A stretch of 64,000 bases of DNA from assembly GCF_023856365.1 (NCBI RefSeq), contig NC_064548.1, positions 7,055,642 to 7,119,641 of the forward strand. Direction: 5' to 3'. The notes below the pieces were generated by a model. The model ran no database searches, was not told the origin of the DNA, and saw only the letters and a program-made list of their open reading frames with translations. Within the stretch, counting starts at the first letter, position 1; each line of letters starts with the position of its first letter. Shown piece after piece: positions 1-48,818 of the stretch. A program made the position numbers and the translations under genes. The DNA comes from Brienomyrus brachyistius (lineage: Eukaryota; Chordata; Actinopteri; Osteoglossiformes; Mormyridae).

Positions 1-526
1 TATATAAATATTATTGATACATAATACTTGTTAGCGTCAGTGCATGATATATCTTTAATATTAAAAGTCCAGGCTTGGGTATGCCACACATCTTTGTCTT
101 CGCAACCAGCCCCACTTACATGTTAGCTGTCTCTGTGACTGTGGAATGTTATTTTTTTTTGAACTTTTTTGAGAACTTTTTAGATGCCTTATTACATGAT
201 TTATTTTGATTAGTTTTGATACTTTTACTGCTATAGGTTGCTTTTTAAATCTTTGCTAGCTTAAAAATGAAAAGTGGTCCTGATATGGACCAATATTATT
301 CAGTCCCGTTAAGCCGCCAGGATGGGTGTCACAAGCCTGGATTATTGTTCTGTCTCTGAGCGGCACGCTAAGTTCATTCTCTTTTGTTGGTGGGGGACAT
401 GAAGGCCATTGTCCTGTCATCTTGTATTTGATGATGTTTGCTGTGGGTATTGAAGTCTCTGGGAAAAAGCTAGCAGTTCCCTGTTTCTCAGACCCATAAT
501 GTATTATGGCTGTGGCTCTGCTTCTG

Positions 527-580
527 GTTGCTAGCTAAACCGCCGTTGCTAGCTAAACCGCCGTTGCTAGCTAAACCGCC
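527..580. repeat. Three perfect 18-bp tandem copies
   Basis: The unit gttgctagctaaaccgcc is repeated three times and followed by a partial gttg. It lies in ZRANB3 intron sequence. Positions 1-752 otherwise show no feature I can support. Confidence 0.85.
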
Positions 581-752
581 GTTGACTGGGACTTCGATGA
601 TGTGAGCACGCATACATGTGAGTAAGCTATAAGGAGGAGTGGGGTGGAGCTTCAGATCGATGGGAGGCCAGCTGAAAAGGGGTTGTTCAGATTAGCTTGA
701 GTAGAATGATGAGTAAGTGATGAGTACCCTATTTGGTGTAAATCAGTCAATA

Positions 753-1822
753 AGTTTACATGCACACTAAGAAAATCGAATTGTGTTAGTCCTACTAAAA
801 CCGGACTTCTAAAGTACATGTAAACATTAGTCTGTAATCAAATGAAGATTATTTTCTTGAAGTCGGACTAAGACACTCAGATAATGCAATTGGGAGTCGA
901 TTTATTCCTGCATGTATACGTTCATTTGGACTCAAACTGGCCCAGATGCACTGTGCATGTTCCCCCCCCACCCAAACTTTGATCCGGAGGTAACAGAAGA
1001 AGCGTGGAGCATAGCAGAGGGTGTACAGCACGTACGAAATGTACAGCATTGTAAAGCTGTCCAATTTACCGCTCCACTAAAGGGTGCTTTTCCTCTGCAC
1101 CCGGTACCGTACTTCATAGAAGGTACCACAAGTACGGTAATTCAAGGTGTTGGTTTTCCACTGGTGTTAAAACTGCCACCGAATGAAATCACAACGTGAG
1201 GCTGGGTATATTGTACTGAACTCGAAAAATGGCTGTAGTAGGAATGCACAACGTGCAATTTTAATACCAACATCACATGTTATGCACATTTAGTTCTTAC
1301 ATCGCTAGTCAGCTAGATTAAGATCAGGCTTTTTCTTACCTTTCGTTTTAGTATGGGTACTAATAGCACCGGACGTCTCGCTAAAACATTTTTACTCTGT
1401 CATAGGAAAAAATAACCTAGCAAGTTTTGCAATTTTTATGATTATTCCTTTTCAAGGTCCTAGTATTTGTTTAAAAATGCATTTAAAGTTTACCTGTTCT
1501 TACATGAGCACTGCATTCGTTCTCCAAATCATAATAATTTTCTTTCTTGTCGTTTAAATCACTGCTAAACGGGTTATAAATATTTGAAAAAATTTCATTA
1601 CCGTGCTGTCAAAGGATATTATAGAAAATGCTTTATTTCTTCTCATGCTTTCCTGATCTTGTTGTATCAGTTCTTCTGACCAGATTGCAATTAAAACTTG
1701 TCACTTCATATGTCCACGCACCCATTATTATTCATTCATCCCATGTATACTGGGACAAGGATGCTAGTCCAATTAAATGGCTTAGTCCAACTAGGACCGT
1801 AGCTCGACTGTGCATGTAAACG
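753..1822. mobile_element. Non-autonomous DNA transposon with GTTTACATGCACA inverted ends
   Basis: The left end reads agtttacatgcaca and the reverse complement of the right end reads cgtttacatgcaca, 13 of 14 bases identical. TA dinucleotides flank both ends (751-752, 1823-1824). Reading frames inside (for example 912-1199) match nothing I recognise. The superfamily is unresolved. The remaining 1825-2086 holds only intron sequence. Confidence 0.6.
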
Positions 1823-2086
1823 TATGGACTGTATTTGGTTTTATTGTACCCTTTTAAGCCAGGTGACTATGACCTGTAATCATTATCGTAACCCCAGGTA
1901 GCATGTCAGTGCCACACTTTTTGGGTTTTGTGCCATGTTACTAGTCTTCCATTTATGTCACTGTCCACCTGCTGAGATGTGTTTGCCCGCCTGCCACTTT
2001 TCTGTGAATGTGAAGGTGTGCTACGTGGGGGCAGGAGGGGTTCACAACTCACCTTGGTAACCTTCGCTCCTGTTCCCACCCCAAAG

Positions 2087-38064
<35,978 letters not shown>

Positions 38065-38438
38065 GCGGGGAAGGGCCCCCCCAGCACTGGCTGAGGAGTG
38101 CAGGGACCCTGCCATTTGCTCCCCATCCCAGCGCAGTCTCTGACTAACGACCGGGCTCCTCTCTCTTCCCGCTGGCCTCTTGGGGCCGATTGCTGCCTCC
38201 CCTCCAGAGGCACTGAGCAGGAGAAGACCCCCCCCTCCCCCCCGGCCATGCTCTGAGCAAGCACTGGTGATTTATGGTGACATTAATCAGGGGCAGGTGG
38301 TTCTGCTTCTATTTTAACTTTTTGCGAAGTTGGGCGGGGGAGGGGGGGCAGACACTCATTTGCATTTTAACAGAAGGTGCCTGTTAGTGATGGTGCCCTG
38401 GGTGCTGCACTTTCTCCCACGACTCCTGTAAGTTGCTC

Positions 38439-38444
38439 AATAAA
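38439..38444 (+). terminator. zranb3: Poly(A) signal of ZRANB3
   Basis: AATAAA lies about 375 bp after the stop codon, within ctcaataaagcttg. It is the first canonical hexamer downstream of the stop, and the 38-bp array begins about 65 bp further on. Assignment is by position only. Confidence 0.6.
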
Positions 38445-38510
38445 GCTTGTTAGATCTGGAAATGGGGCGCACAGTTTCATGCGGGAGAATGCTTCCGTAC
38501 TCTGGTATGT

Positions 38511-39232
38511 TCCCCTGATATTAGTGCCTGCTCTGACCGCCGTCAGCATCCCCTGATATTAGTGCCTGCTCTGACCGCCGTCAGCATCCCCTGATATTAG
38601 TGCCTGCTCTGACCGCCGTCAGCATCCCCTGATATTAGTGCCTGCTCTGACCGCCGTCAGCATCCCCTGATATTAGTGCCTGCTCTGACCGCCGTCAGCA
38701 TCCCCTGATATTAGTGCCTGCTCTGACCGCCGTCAGCATCCCCTGATATTAGTGCCTGCTCTGACCGCCGTCAGCATCCCCTGATATTAGTGCCTGCTCT
38801 GACCGCCGTCAGCATCCCCTGATATTAGTGCCTGCTCTGACCGCCGTCAGCATCCCCTGATATTAGTGCCTGCTCTGACCGCCGTCAGCATCCCCTGATA
38901 TTAGTGCCTGCTCTGACCGCCGTCAGCATCCCCTGATATTAGTGCCTGCTCTGACCGCCATCAGCATCCCCTGATATTAGTGCCTGCTCTGACCGCCGTC
39001 AGCATCCCCTGATATTAGTGCCTGCTCTGACCGCCGTCAGCATCCCCTGATATTAGTACCTGCTCTGACCGCCGTCAGCATCCCCTGATATTAGTGCCTG
39101 CTCTGACCGCCTTCAGCATCCCCTGATATTAGTGCCTGCTCTGACCGCCTTCAGCATCCCCTGATATTAGTGCCTGCTCTGACCGCCGTTAGCATCCCCT
39201 GATATTAGTGCCTGCTCTGACATCTGTTAGCG
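38511..39232. repeat. 38-bp minisatellite, 19 units, just past the ZRANB3 poly(A) signal
   Basis: Nineteen 38-bp units start at 38511 and keep exact register to 39232. The unit begins tcccctgatattagtgcctg and ends ctctgaccgccgtcagca. Internal units are almost all identical; a few carry one change (gccatcag, gccttcag, gccgttag, tagtacc), and the final unit is degenerate. Each unit holds the inverted repeat CTGAC-cgcc-GTCAG. Confidence 0.96.
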
Positions 39233-41540
39233 TCTCCCCCGCATTAGCGTCCGCTCTGTGGCGCTTGCGTCAGTCTGCTTCTTGGGCTGCTTGTGCCACG
39301 TGACAGCGGGCATCCTCAGGGGTACCAGTCATCCCCGTCTATTCTTGCACGTTTGCTGTTTGCTCAAATCAGGGGGGAGAAAGTGCTGGAAGTTACTATG
39401 GAGACAGAGCCGAGTGATAAGCAGCACTTTGGAATATGCAGTACTTTCACAGCTCGCGTTCCGTTTATAGAAGACTAGTTAGCAGCTCGCCACTGAACTG
39501 CAAATGGATTTCATCTCACTTGCTGAATTTCCTTTGAAAATTGAAACAGAAAATAGAGAAATGAAACTGAAAATAAACAGGCATGTCTGATTCATGAAGC
39601 GCAGGGTGAGAAACAAGCCGTTTATTTATAGTTCCAAAGATTCAAGGCTTAACCGGAGCAGGTTAATCGTGACTGGCTGCACGCGGTGACGTCGGCACTG
39701 GTGGGGACTGGATGGAGTACCTTAGATGCGTGATCTTCAACATCGGCACTGCCTGGGAGGAATCAGTGTGCTGTCACTGCTCGGCCCTGTAGGGCGTGCC
39801 ACCCCCCCCCCCCCCCCTATCAGCTGGCACCGTGATCATGTATAACCAACCTGTTTAAAACTTAAGGTTAAGGTCTGTTAAGGTTAGTGATGCTCTGTCA
39901 CGGCATAGTTCACTCCCAAGCCTGCAACCATGCACGGTACGTGATGCGGGTAATGCTTTAAAATTTGACCACATAAATGGTTTCATAATGGTCTTTCTGT
40001 GTCAGCTCCTCTGTATCCTATTTATTTTCTGAGGAATGCTTCACAAAATTACAGTGAGGTCACTGGGGACTGATACGATCGACCGACACGATCGCTCGTG
40101 GTGGAGACGAGTTACAGGTGTGTTCAGCCGCTAAGCTCGTTACGCCGATTGGCTGGATTCTGAAGGACGGACCCAGTCCGACGGAGCTGTCAGTCTCCCG
40201 GGTCCTGGCAGGGAGTTTTACTGAGCAGAAGTGAGTCCACAAACAGACGTTTTAAACATGCAATTCAGCACAATTTTAAATCTCAATCTTTATACTGCCT
40301 TCCTTACAGATTAACTTGCCATCTGTGAAAGTTTAAGGTGAAACGGGAACTTTTTCTGATTACAGATCATTAGCAAAACACATTTCCCTTAAAAACCCCC
40401 CCTCACTCCCTCGCCTCGGTGCCTTGCCTCTCGCGCTCGCTGTGTACCCTTAAATCTCCTTCCTCTCTGCATGTCTGCGAGTGCATCTGGAAGCACAAAT
40501 TAGCGAGGCTTCTGGCAGGGCTCAGCTGCTGATCAAAACTGTCAGATATCTGCTGTGCTGGTTATGCTGCTTTGAGAAGACTATCTTATTTTTTTTGTCA
40601 GTTGTTTCCAGATGAGCATCATCGGTGGCTCTGAATGTTAGAGTAAACGAGGGCTGGGATCCGCAGCCGCAACAAAGGGTCTGTCCACGTTTGTGCTGTG
40701 CCCTCTGCCAACCCCCCCCCCCCGGCCCCATATCAGCACCAGAGGTTTATTCATTTAACCCCTGACAGCATCTTCCGCTTGGTTTAACTCTCACCGTGTG
40801 TCAGTGTCAGGAAATGTTCGCCGAGGGGGGATCATTTGTCATTTAAAACTTTTTTATTAGTCTTTTTAACAGTAACCCACTAGGAGCTGTCCAACATCTC
40901 AGACCATCAGCACGGCCAGCTGGTGTCCAAACTTTGGCTGCTTCCATTATTACACTCCAGCTCTTCTGTTCACTCTTCACCCAGAGCTTCTGAAAAGCCA
41001 TGTGCAGGTAGCCAACAGTTAATTTTACATCTTTAGCAGTGAACTCGTGACATTTCCTCACAAAAAAAAAAAATCATTTAATCCTACATCTTTATAATAT
41101 GTATTTTGTATATTTGCACTTTTGCCCAAGTGTTCTTGGGTAAGATCTCATAACTGTCACGGTTAACATGCACGCACGGACAACGTGGACACACCTAAGG
41201 TCAGCCAGTAATTTAATACAACAGTCAGGAGTGGCACTTCTGCTACTGTGGTGTTTTTTTCTTTGCTTTTTGACTTTTTCAGTTGTATGTGAGGTGACAG
41301 GAGAACTGGCTGTACAGCTACATCACCTGCAGCAGAGTGACGCCGCCTTAGGCCAGGGTGGACAGTCTCTGCAAATGATTGTAAGAATATGCTCTATAGT
41401 CACAACAGATGATTCCCTCCTTTATGTCAGTTACTTCCATTAAAAGCTAGGTTTTCTATGGACTGTTCACGATCACAAGTTTGCAGCCAAACAATGTCTT
41501 GAAATGTCTGCAGTTGAATTCTGAAGCTGTACTAGGTTCT
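39233..41540. other. Spacer between the converging ZRANB3 and RAB3GAP1 tails
   Basis: About 2.3 kb with homopolymer C runs near 39,805 and 40,715 and no supported gene. Several short frames exist on both strands but none resembles a known protein. Part of it may be 3' UTR of either gene. Confidence 0.4.
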
Positions 41541-41546
41541 TTTATT
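41541..41546 (-). terminator. rab3gap1: Probable poly(A) signal of RAB3GAP1
   Basis: TTTATT on the plus strand reads AATAAA on the gene strand, about 220 bp after the stop codon. Further copies exist beyond 40,900, so a longer 3' UTR is possible. ZRANB3 and RAB3GAP1 tails are therefore about 3 kb apart. Confidence 0.45.
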
Positions 41547-41762
41547 TAGAAGGTCCTTGTAGCCCACCAGGACATAACCTGAACAGACTGATTCAGCCAG
41601 TGTTATTCCTTACTGTCTAGTTGGGAGGTCACAAGAATCCCACCAGTAGCATAGCTACCATGTGCTATCTGTAAAGCATGAGCCAATCAAAACCTTCCCT
41701 ATTTAATACTTGATTGGCCCATGTTTGTGAAAGTACACGTCAGCTGTGGCCTGCAAGGTGCC

Positions 41763-44700
41763 TCAGAAGAAGGAGGTGTCTGAGGAGAACGCTCCAGCCA
41801 GTCGGAAGTCATCCCTCATGAGCACGCAGAACATGCGCTGGGGCAGCTCTTTGGAGTAGGGTGCGGGGCGCGGCACGCATGTCCGAAGCAGGATCTCCTT
41901 TCCCGCCGGTGGTGGGAAATCGCTGCTCCCCCCGTGCTTGCTGTCCTCAGGCCGGCCCCCCCTCCCAAGGTCGTCATCCATGGGAGCTGAGAGCGCCGTC
42001 TGCAGGAGCGGAGTCAACGCAGTGTAGTCATCAGAAAGCAGTCCCTTCAAATCCTGCATAGTGCTGGGTGAAAACTCTTGGGTAAAAGGTGATATTTCAG
42101 TTTTCACATCAGTTTATATCTCAAAGTGGCTCCGACTTGAAAGCGTCACAACTGGAACCTGGCTGTAAATTAACGATCTATATTTAATAAATTATGGATT
42201 AGCAAGTTTGTCACAAATTAGTGTCTTTGCACATCAACAGATTCCTTCATTGGGAATGCTGGAAAAGGAGTGGAAATTCACATTCTGAGGGGATTTACGG
42301 GACTGCATGTCATTTGAGGAGACATTTTGTGCAGAAAGACTGCAAGATGTGCATCTAATTCTTTGAAAGGTTCCTGAACAAAGCAGCTATGAACTGCTTA
42401 AAGGAGCTAGAAAACTACAAAGTAGACCAGCAGATCATATACCAACCTCGAGCTCCACCAATGAACTCTTATTTGTGAGGGTGTGATGAATGAAAGCATG
42501 CAAATGTATCAGCACCGAGAGAGACGACGAGCACAAAACAGGGGGTTCAAAGCATGGCAGCTCATCTCACTGCAGTACAGCTAGCTGACATCTGGAGAGG
42601 AGAGAGCCCTAAGTCCCTGTGGTGCATGCTGGGAGGTGAGCAGAGAGGGGCAGCTCTCAAGTTTACCTCATCAGTAGAGTCAGCCAGCTTGAGAGGGGTG
42701 GTAGGCAGCAGTGTTTGGACAGAGACAATCGAAAGACACGTCAGCAGCCACCAGGACACTTCAACGGACGATTTCAGTCAGGCGGCAGAAAGATATAGGC
42801 TTGCACACTCTTACGCCAAAAGCCCAGCGAACACAAGGGGGCGCACCACCAACATGGTGATTACCGAGTCCGAATGCTTAAGTAGGTTAATGTTGCTGCC
42901 GCTTCAGAAAATATCTGGTTTGAGTCGCTGATTTGCATATGCTGGGGATAATTATAGGCATTCTATATAGGCCACGACAACATGCAGGCTGTCCTTTAAT
43001 ACTGAAAAACATCCTGGAGGGACATTTCAGTGACGGGGGGGGGGGGGGGATTGGGGACGGCGGGGCGCCCGGGGCGGCGTGACCTGCGACCGGGACTAGG
43101 CGAATCCCCGCACCCAATAAAGCGTTTGGGACTGTCCTGCACACCCCAGCCCGGACAGCTTAGCCTTACCTTCTGGGCGTTGACGAACAGCTGATGGATG
43201 ATCGTGCCCGCGGGGCCCCTCCCAGCACCCACCACTGACACCTCGGGCTCCTCCAGCAGCGCACTGGCAAACCTGAAAGGGGGTGGGGAGCGTCAGGTGT
43301 GATACACCCTCTGCAGGCGACGTAACCAGGGAGATAACCCGCTTTCTCTCTCAGGACACTCCCACTCTGCTTTTCAGCCCATCCCATAGGTACTGCTTAC
43401 CCTGATGCCTCAATCACAGACAGCTTCTGGAATTACATCATCTAAATGCTTTGCTTTTTAAGTGTAAGTTGATTTTTATGTTTTTTTTTTTTTTTAGCAT
43501 AAATCGTATACAAGTAAATATACAAAATACAAAAGGAGTTTTGCAATGGGGCAGGTGGTTGTCAAGTGGTATGGCACAAAGGATCACTGCTGTGAGGGAC
43601 TGCAGCTGCTCTCCTCAAGAGTGCACCATGGGGCTCCCTACCTCTTCAGTTCTTCCACGTCACCCCCATTCTCGCCTGCGTCGATTCCAAACTTGGCCTT
43701 CAGGGAGCGGGCGCGGGCAATAACCGTCTCGACCTCCATCACTTGGTTTATGAGATCCTGGCAGGGGGACAGACGTGTGGGGCAGCCTTTCAGAGCTCTG
43801 CTGCCTCCACTACCACCCGCAAGGACCATATCTGTCGTCTTACCTCCATCTTCTTGTAGTCGGGGGACGGGTGACGCAACAGTTTGCCGGCGTTGACCAG
43901 GAGCTGCTGGGTGGCCCGGCGCACAGATGGGATGTCCTCAGCTGCTTCTGTGGGAGGGATCCCGGGGAGAGGCCTGTCACAGTGCAACCAATGACATGCC
44001 GGGCAGGCCGGGGGCGGAGCGTAGCTTAGCCAGGTAGCGGTAAAGAGGTCAGAGACTTGGACTATTAAATTAACAAATAGGAGGCACCCTTTTGCATCTG
44101 GCCTCGGTCAGATCCAGCACTCACCCTCCTCTTTGAGCTTCAGGATGGCAGCGTGGAGCATGCAGGGCAGAAGGTGCCGACTCAGGTCGGCTGGGTTCTG
44201 CACCGCCAGGTAATGCAGCACCTGCATGAAGGCCAGGAGACATGCTGGCTGAAGTCACACTCCAGCCATGAACACCTTCTCACCACCGCTTGCTCTGCTA
44301 GCAGGCTTGGAGCCGATTATTGAAACCCCCGAGCTGCTCCACAGCACGCCGGCCAAACCAGATCTGGAGGCTTGGCCCTTCAAGGCAGATAGCCATGGCA
44401 GCCGGAAGGGCTTCTGGCAGAGGTACGCTCATGCGATACCTTCACGGCGCGTAACACTGCAGACCATCATCCCGGAGATGATCAGGAGCATTGGAAGACG
44501 TACACTTGCAGGATGTGAAAAAAATTAAATAAAAAATTCTGCAGAATGATTCATAATGGATGTGGCACCTGTTTGCCCTGCATGTGGTTGGGCGGCGAGA
44601 TGAAGGACTCGGCGAGCGGTGACCTTCACGGCGCATGAAGGCCACTTCGGAGGATGCAGAGCTGTGCCGGGACCTACCACGCACTCCCTCACACTCTGAC

Positions 44701-47700
44701 CTACTTTCACGCCTACTCGCGATTGGCCGGATGCAGGAGCGCGCTCGCGAGCCCCCGACACTGTGCTGGCAGATGTGACATTGAGCGGGATCTGCAGTGC
44801 GAGGGGGCACTGGCGGGCACGGAGGCCCAGGCATCATCTCCCCTGCTTCCCAGTGGCCTGTACTGCGGCTAAAGCCCCCATACAAGCAAATTAACTTTAT
44901 TTAGCTAATTAATCACAAAAAATGCTCGACTCCCCCCCGCCTCCCCTTGCACTGCTTGGCAGATTATCAGCTCAAACACACACCCAAGAAATGCTGGTCC
45001 AGCTCACTTGGCGCAAGCCGCTTCACATCAGGCGAACAGGTGTGAGCGAGTTGCCACGCTTCCTCCCCTCCTCAGCCAATGAGAACCCAGTTCCCAGGGT
45101 CACACCTTCTCCGCCTCCTTCGTGTCGTCGAACAGTCGACGCTGTCGCCGCACCGGGATGGGCTTGGCCGTCTCCCAGGCCTCCACCCACATATTCCCGG
45201 GGATCTTCATGCGGGCGCTCAGGTCACCACGGACGACCGCTTCTCCCCGCTCATCCAGCACCTCCTCCTCCACGTAGTCTCGCGGCGAGTACCAGCGCAC
45301 AAAGTCCTCCAGGACACAGCCGGGGTTCGCTGCCTGGTGGGGATGCATGAAATCTGCGTTAGGGCCCCTCCCCTCCAGGCATGGGGGAGAGCAGATAACA
45401 GTGTAGGGGGGAAAAAATTTAAATGCTGGAAAGGGCCAGAATGATAATGAAGCCACTTGAGCTTCCTGCAGATCTCAGTTACTCCTAAAGCGTGACCTTT
45501 AGCCGGCTGCGACAATTACAGCTGCACCTTCTGAGTCGATAATTAGCACAGCGAAGGCGGGCAGATAACGATCTCGGGGAACAAGAGTGCCGGGCCCTGG
45601 CCCCCTCACCACTAAAAAAAAAAAGTGGAAGGTGATGAGGCTCCAAGCCTGTACTGCAGGATGGAGGCACCGTCACGCTTTGTCGGAGACTGAGACGGAG
45701 ATGTCCAGAGGCTGGGCCGGACTTGCTCCCCGCAGGGGCAGAGGGGCCCCTGTACGGTTAATCACTGCTGGGGCCTTGGCACACCATTAGGCCCTCAGAA
45801 TTACAGGCGGAGCAACCTCGCTAAGCACCACTACAGACGGCACGTCAGCTAAATTTAGAGTGTCTACGGGCCCGGGGGAGTGTTTACCACACAGCTGTGT
45901 ACGCATGCAGGAATGCTCCGGCCCCCACTCTAACACTAACGGCGCTGAAGCCTTCAGAGGAGCACGGGGCTCACATCTGAACAGCTCCAACAGCCGCAAG
46001 ATGAAGGGTCTGTGCTGGGTCATCCCAGCCATGCCCCCCCGTCGCATGGACGCCCCCACACCCCGCCAGGGTAAGAGAGGCCCACATTATTATGATGATA
46101 TAGACTGGCACGCGAGTCATATAGGTTGCTGGGTTAAGAAAAGAGGTGATACAGAGTGTACATGCATAAAAGGTACTAAGCTCGCTGAATATCCCTCGTT
46201 CATGGTCCTTGTTAAGCCCCAAAGCCAGTAGTCTTATATTTATCTGCCTGTGTTTTTCTGTTTGCCTCCCCGCGGCCAATAGAAGCTTCTGGAAGGGCAA
46301 AGCGCTCTCTAAGCCGCAGGACAGCAACCTCACCTTGAAAGACTCCATGTCGGACAGCAGGCAGGCACTCTGCATGCGTGCCCGCAAATGGGCGCCCTCT
46401 GCTGACGTGCCCAGCTTGGCCAGGACCTCCGACTGCTCCTCCAGCAGGTCCTCCGTCATGGGCGCTGGCTCCTAGGGGTGGGGTGGGAGTTGGTGTTATT
46501 CTGTGGGGGGGGGGGGGTGCCTGGGATAGGGTCTGTGTGTTTCAGCACACCCTTGCCCGGTCGGTGCTCCCAAGCACTCCTTCCGTAATGAAGGGTGTTT
46601 TCGGGATCCTGAAGGGTGACCGAAGCTGACAGACCATAAAGGTTCATTACCAGGGACCCCAAAGGCCTCAGAACCCCCATAATCCCTCGGCCATCTGCGG
46701 GGCATTGGTGCCAGCAGCCTGGGCTCCCTCTAATGAGAGGCGCGCTGGGTGAGCGCGGGGCGGCGTGGCATAGCACAGGCTGGACTGTAGGCCCGCCCGG
46801 CACCAGGCCGCAGGGTAATCGCCGGGTCCATTCTGACACCGGCTAGCGCTAGAGCGCGACGTCCTTAAAGACGGGATCCGCAGCCTCATCCTGCTCACGT
46901 CACACCAGGGTGCTTCACAGAATTGGGAAAATTGGGATCTGGCGGACCAGCTGAGGCTAGGGGGGCGAGAGATGGGGAGCGCAGCTTTCTGTCACAGGCC
47001 GGTTGAGGGGCACCCCCCCAGCTCACATCTTGTCTCTGCACCCTTACCGTGATGGGGGGGGGGCATTCAGCAACAGGGGGCCAGGGCAAACAGACGCACC
47101 TGCGTGATGGGGATGTAGAGCGGCTCCTGCGACCTCAGCAGGGTCATCTCGCCGTGGGGGTGCAGCCGCCCCTCTGGCTTTGTGCCGCTCCCTCTCTCCC
47201 CATCAGGCCCCGCCTCCTTTAGCTCCTCCGTGTCGCTCAGGCACTCGAAGAACTCATCCTCGCTGTCGCTCCAGGAGTCCCAGGACTTGCCTTGCGAGAG
47301 CCCCACCCCCGCTGCCCCCTCAGCGCCCTGCTGGCCCTCATCATACCCGGAAATCTTCCTCTCCCTGGCAACTTCTGTGCCACTGGCCTTCCTTCCATCA
47401 TCCCTTGCTCTCTTCCTCTCGATACAGCAGTTAAGCATCTGGGGACACGACACTGGGCTGAGCACCTTGGGGACACGTGGATCATCGCCTCCCCCCCCCA
47501 TCAGCATCCCGTTATGCATAATCCCACAGCACTCAGGTCATTCAAGTTCTCAAGATCACTTTAGGAAACTGTAAATAGCTGCACAGCTATAAATCCTGTT
47601 CAGGCCTGTACCGCTGTTGGCCCCGCCCACACAGACACTGGCCAGAGGGCCTGTGGTGTCCTCACCTGGAGTTTCTGGTGCAGGAGGCAGCACCGGAGGT

Positions 47701-48818
47701 CTGGGACGCCACTCGCCAACCTGGAAGAGGAGGAAGGGCACGTCTGGTGTGAGCAGGAGAGGGCGGAGTACAGGTCTGCTTCATTAATCACACCTTAGAG
47801 AGATGGGGGGGAGGGGGGCTGGCTTTTCTCACACTGAAGGCCACTTTGTCAAATCATCTGAATCTCATTCCTAAAACATGATTATGGACAAACAGACGGA
47901 CGTATGCGAGCTGGCTGAGCCCTCCCCCATGTTGGAGGGAGTCACACGGATCACACCCCACATTTTAGCCTGTGCTGGAGAGCCAGTCCCCCCACCTGCC
48001 CTGCTCCGCCACCACCCACCCGTGCACCATGTGGCTGTTCTCCCAGCGGTAGCGCATCTCCAGCACGAACTCCTGCCAGAGGTGGGCCATCCCGCGCACA
48101 CCACCATGGTAGAAATTCACCATGCAGAGGCAGAGGGCTAGCCGGTAGGTCAGGCTGTCCGCGGGGGCCGACTTCAGCTGGCTGAACAGGCTCTGCAAGG
48201 GGGGGGCAGGGACGGAACACAAGTTGGGCATCGCTCAATCAGGCCTGCGGGCACCTCAAAACCAACAAGCTAACCCAAGCAGCACACTGCCAGCCAGCAG
48301 CGTGTAATCGCTGTTTTTAGTGTCTCTGAGTGATATGGTGACTGAACTGAACCCAGAGTCCCTGGGCCCAGCCCATCATGCCCTCAGCCATGCCCAGTCA
48401 CCACTGTGAAATCCGCTAGTTGCTGGTGCCAGCATACATAGTCCTCTGAGTCCTTGTCCACTCCGCCGTTGGGATTCACCGGTGCGGCACGGCCAGCCCC
48501 CCCCTCCGCAGCATCGGGAAAGAGGTACTGCAAATACACACACACACACACACACACCATCCTCAGCCATCAGGATCATTTCAAGTATCAAAACACACCT
48601 CTCCCCCCCCCCCCCGCCAACACCTACAGGCACGCCCTGACCTCTCACCTGCAGCACAGAGTTGAGCACGTCGTTATTGAGTGGCGATTCCTCGGGCCGC
48701 CGGTGCCTACGAATGCGCTTGCGGGCGCTGTGCACCATGTTGGACACGGAGAGCTTAGGGATGGGCACGGCACTGGGCTCTGTCAACTTGGACAGCGCCT
48801 GGCTGATGTCAGCATTTT
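41763..48818 (-). CDS. rab3gap1: RAB3GAP1 exons 13-24: C-terminal half with the GAP catalytic arginine
   Basis: Landmarks: [129 protein letters not shown] and the end [14 protein letters not shown]. Counting back from the stop, the Arg in LSARMK is residue 718, equivalent to human Arg728, which is required for GAP activity, so the catalytic residue is kept. Exon 17 (47438-47100) carries the variable acidic linker. The region 47290-47390 is the least conserved. Confidence 0.95.

Noticed and set aside
41999..42107. Longer RAB3GAP1 last exon starting at a Met near 42107 or at an acceptor near 42056
   Set aside because: The acceptor ctcctgcag/acg at 41999 is in phase and gives exactly the human spacing to SSDFPPPAG; the upstream part is likely intron, though an alternative acceptor at atgcag/gat is not excluded.
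42554..42931. 125-codon plus-strand ORF opposite the last RAB3GAP1 intron
   Set aside because: No recognisable domain, no splice or promoter support; such a length occurs by chance in GC-rich introns.
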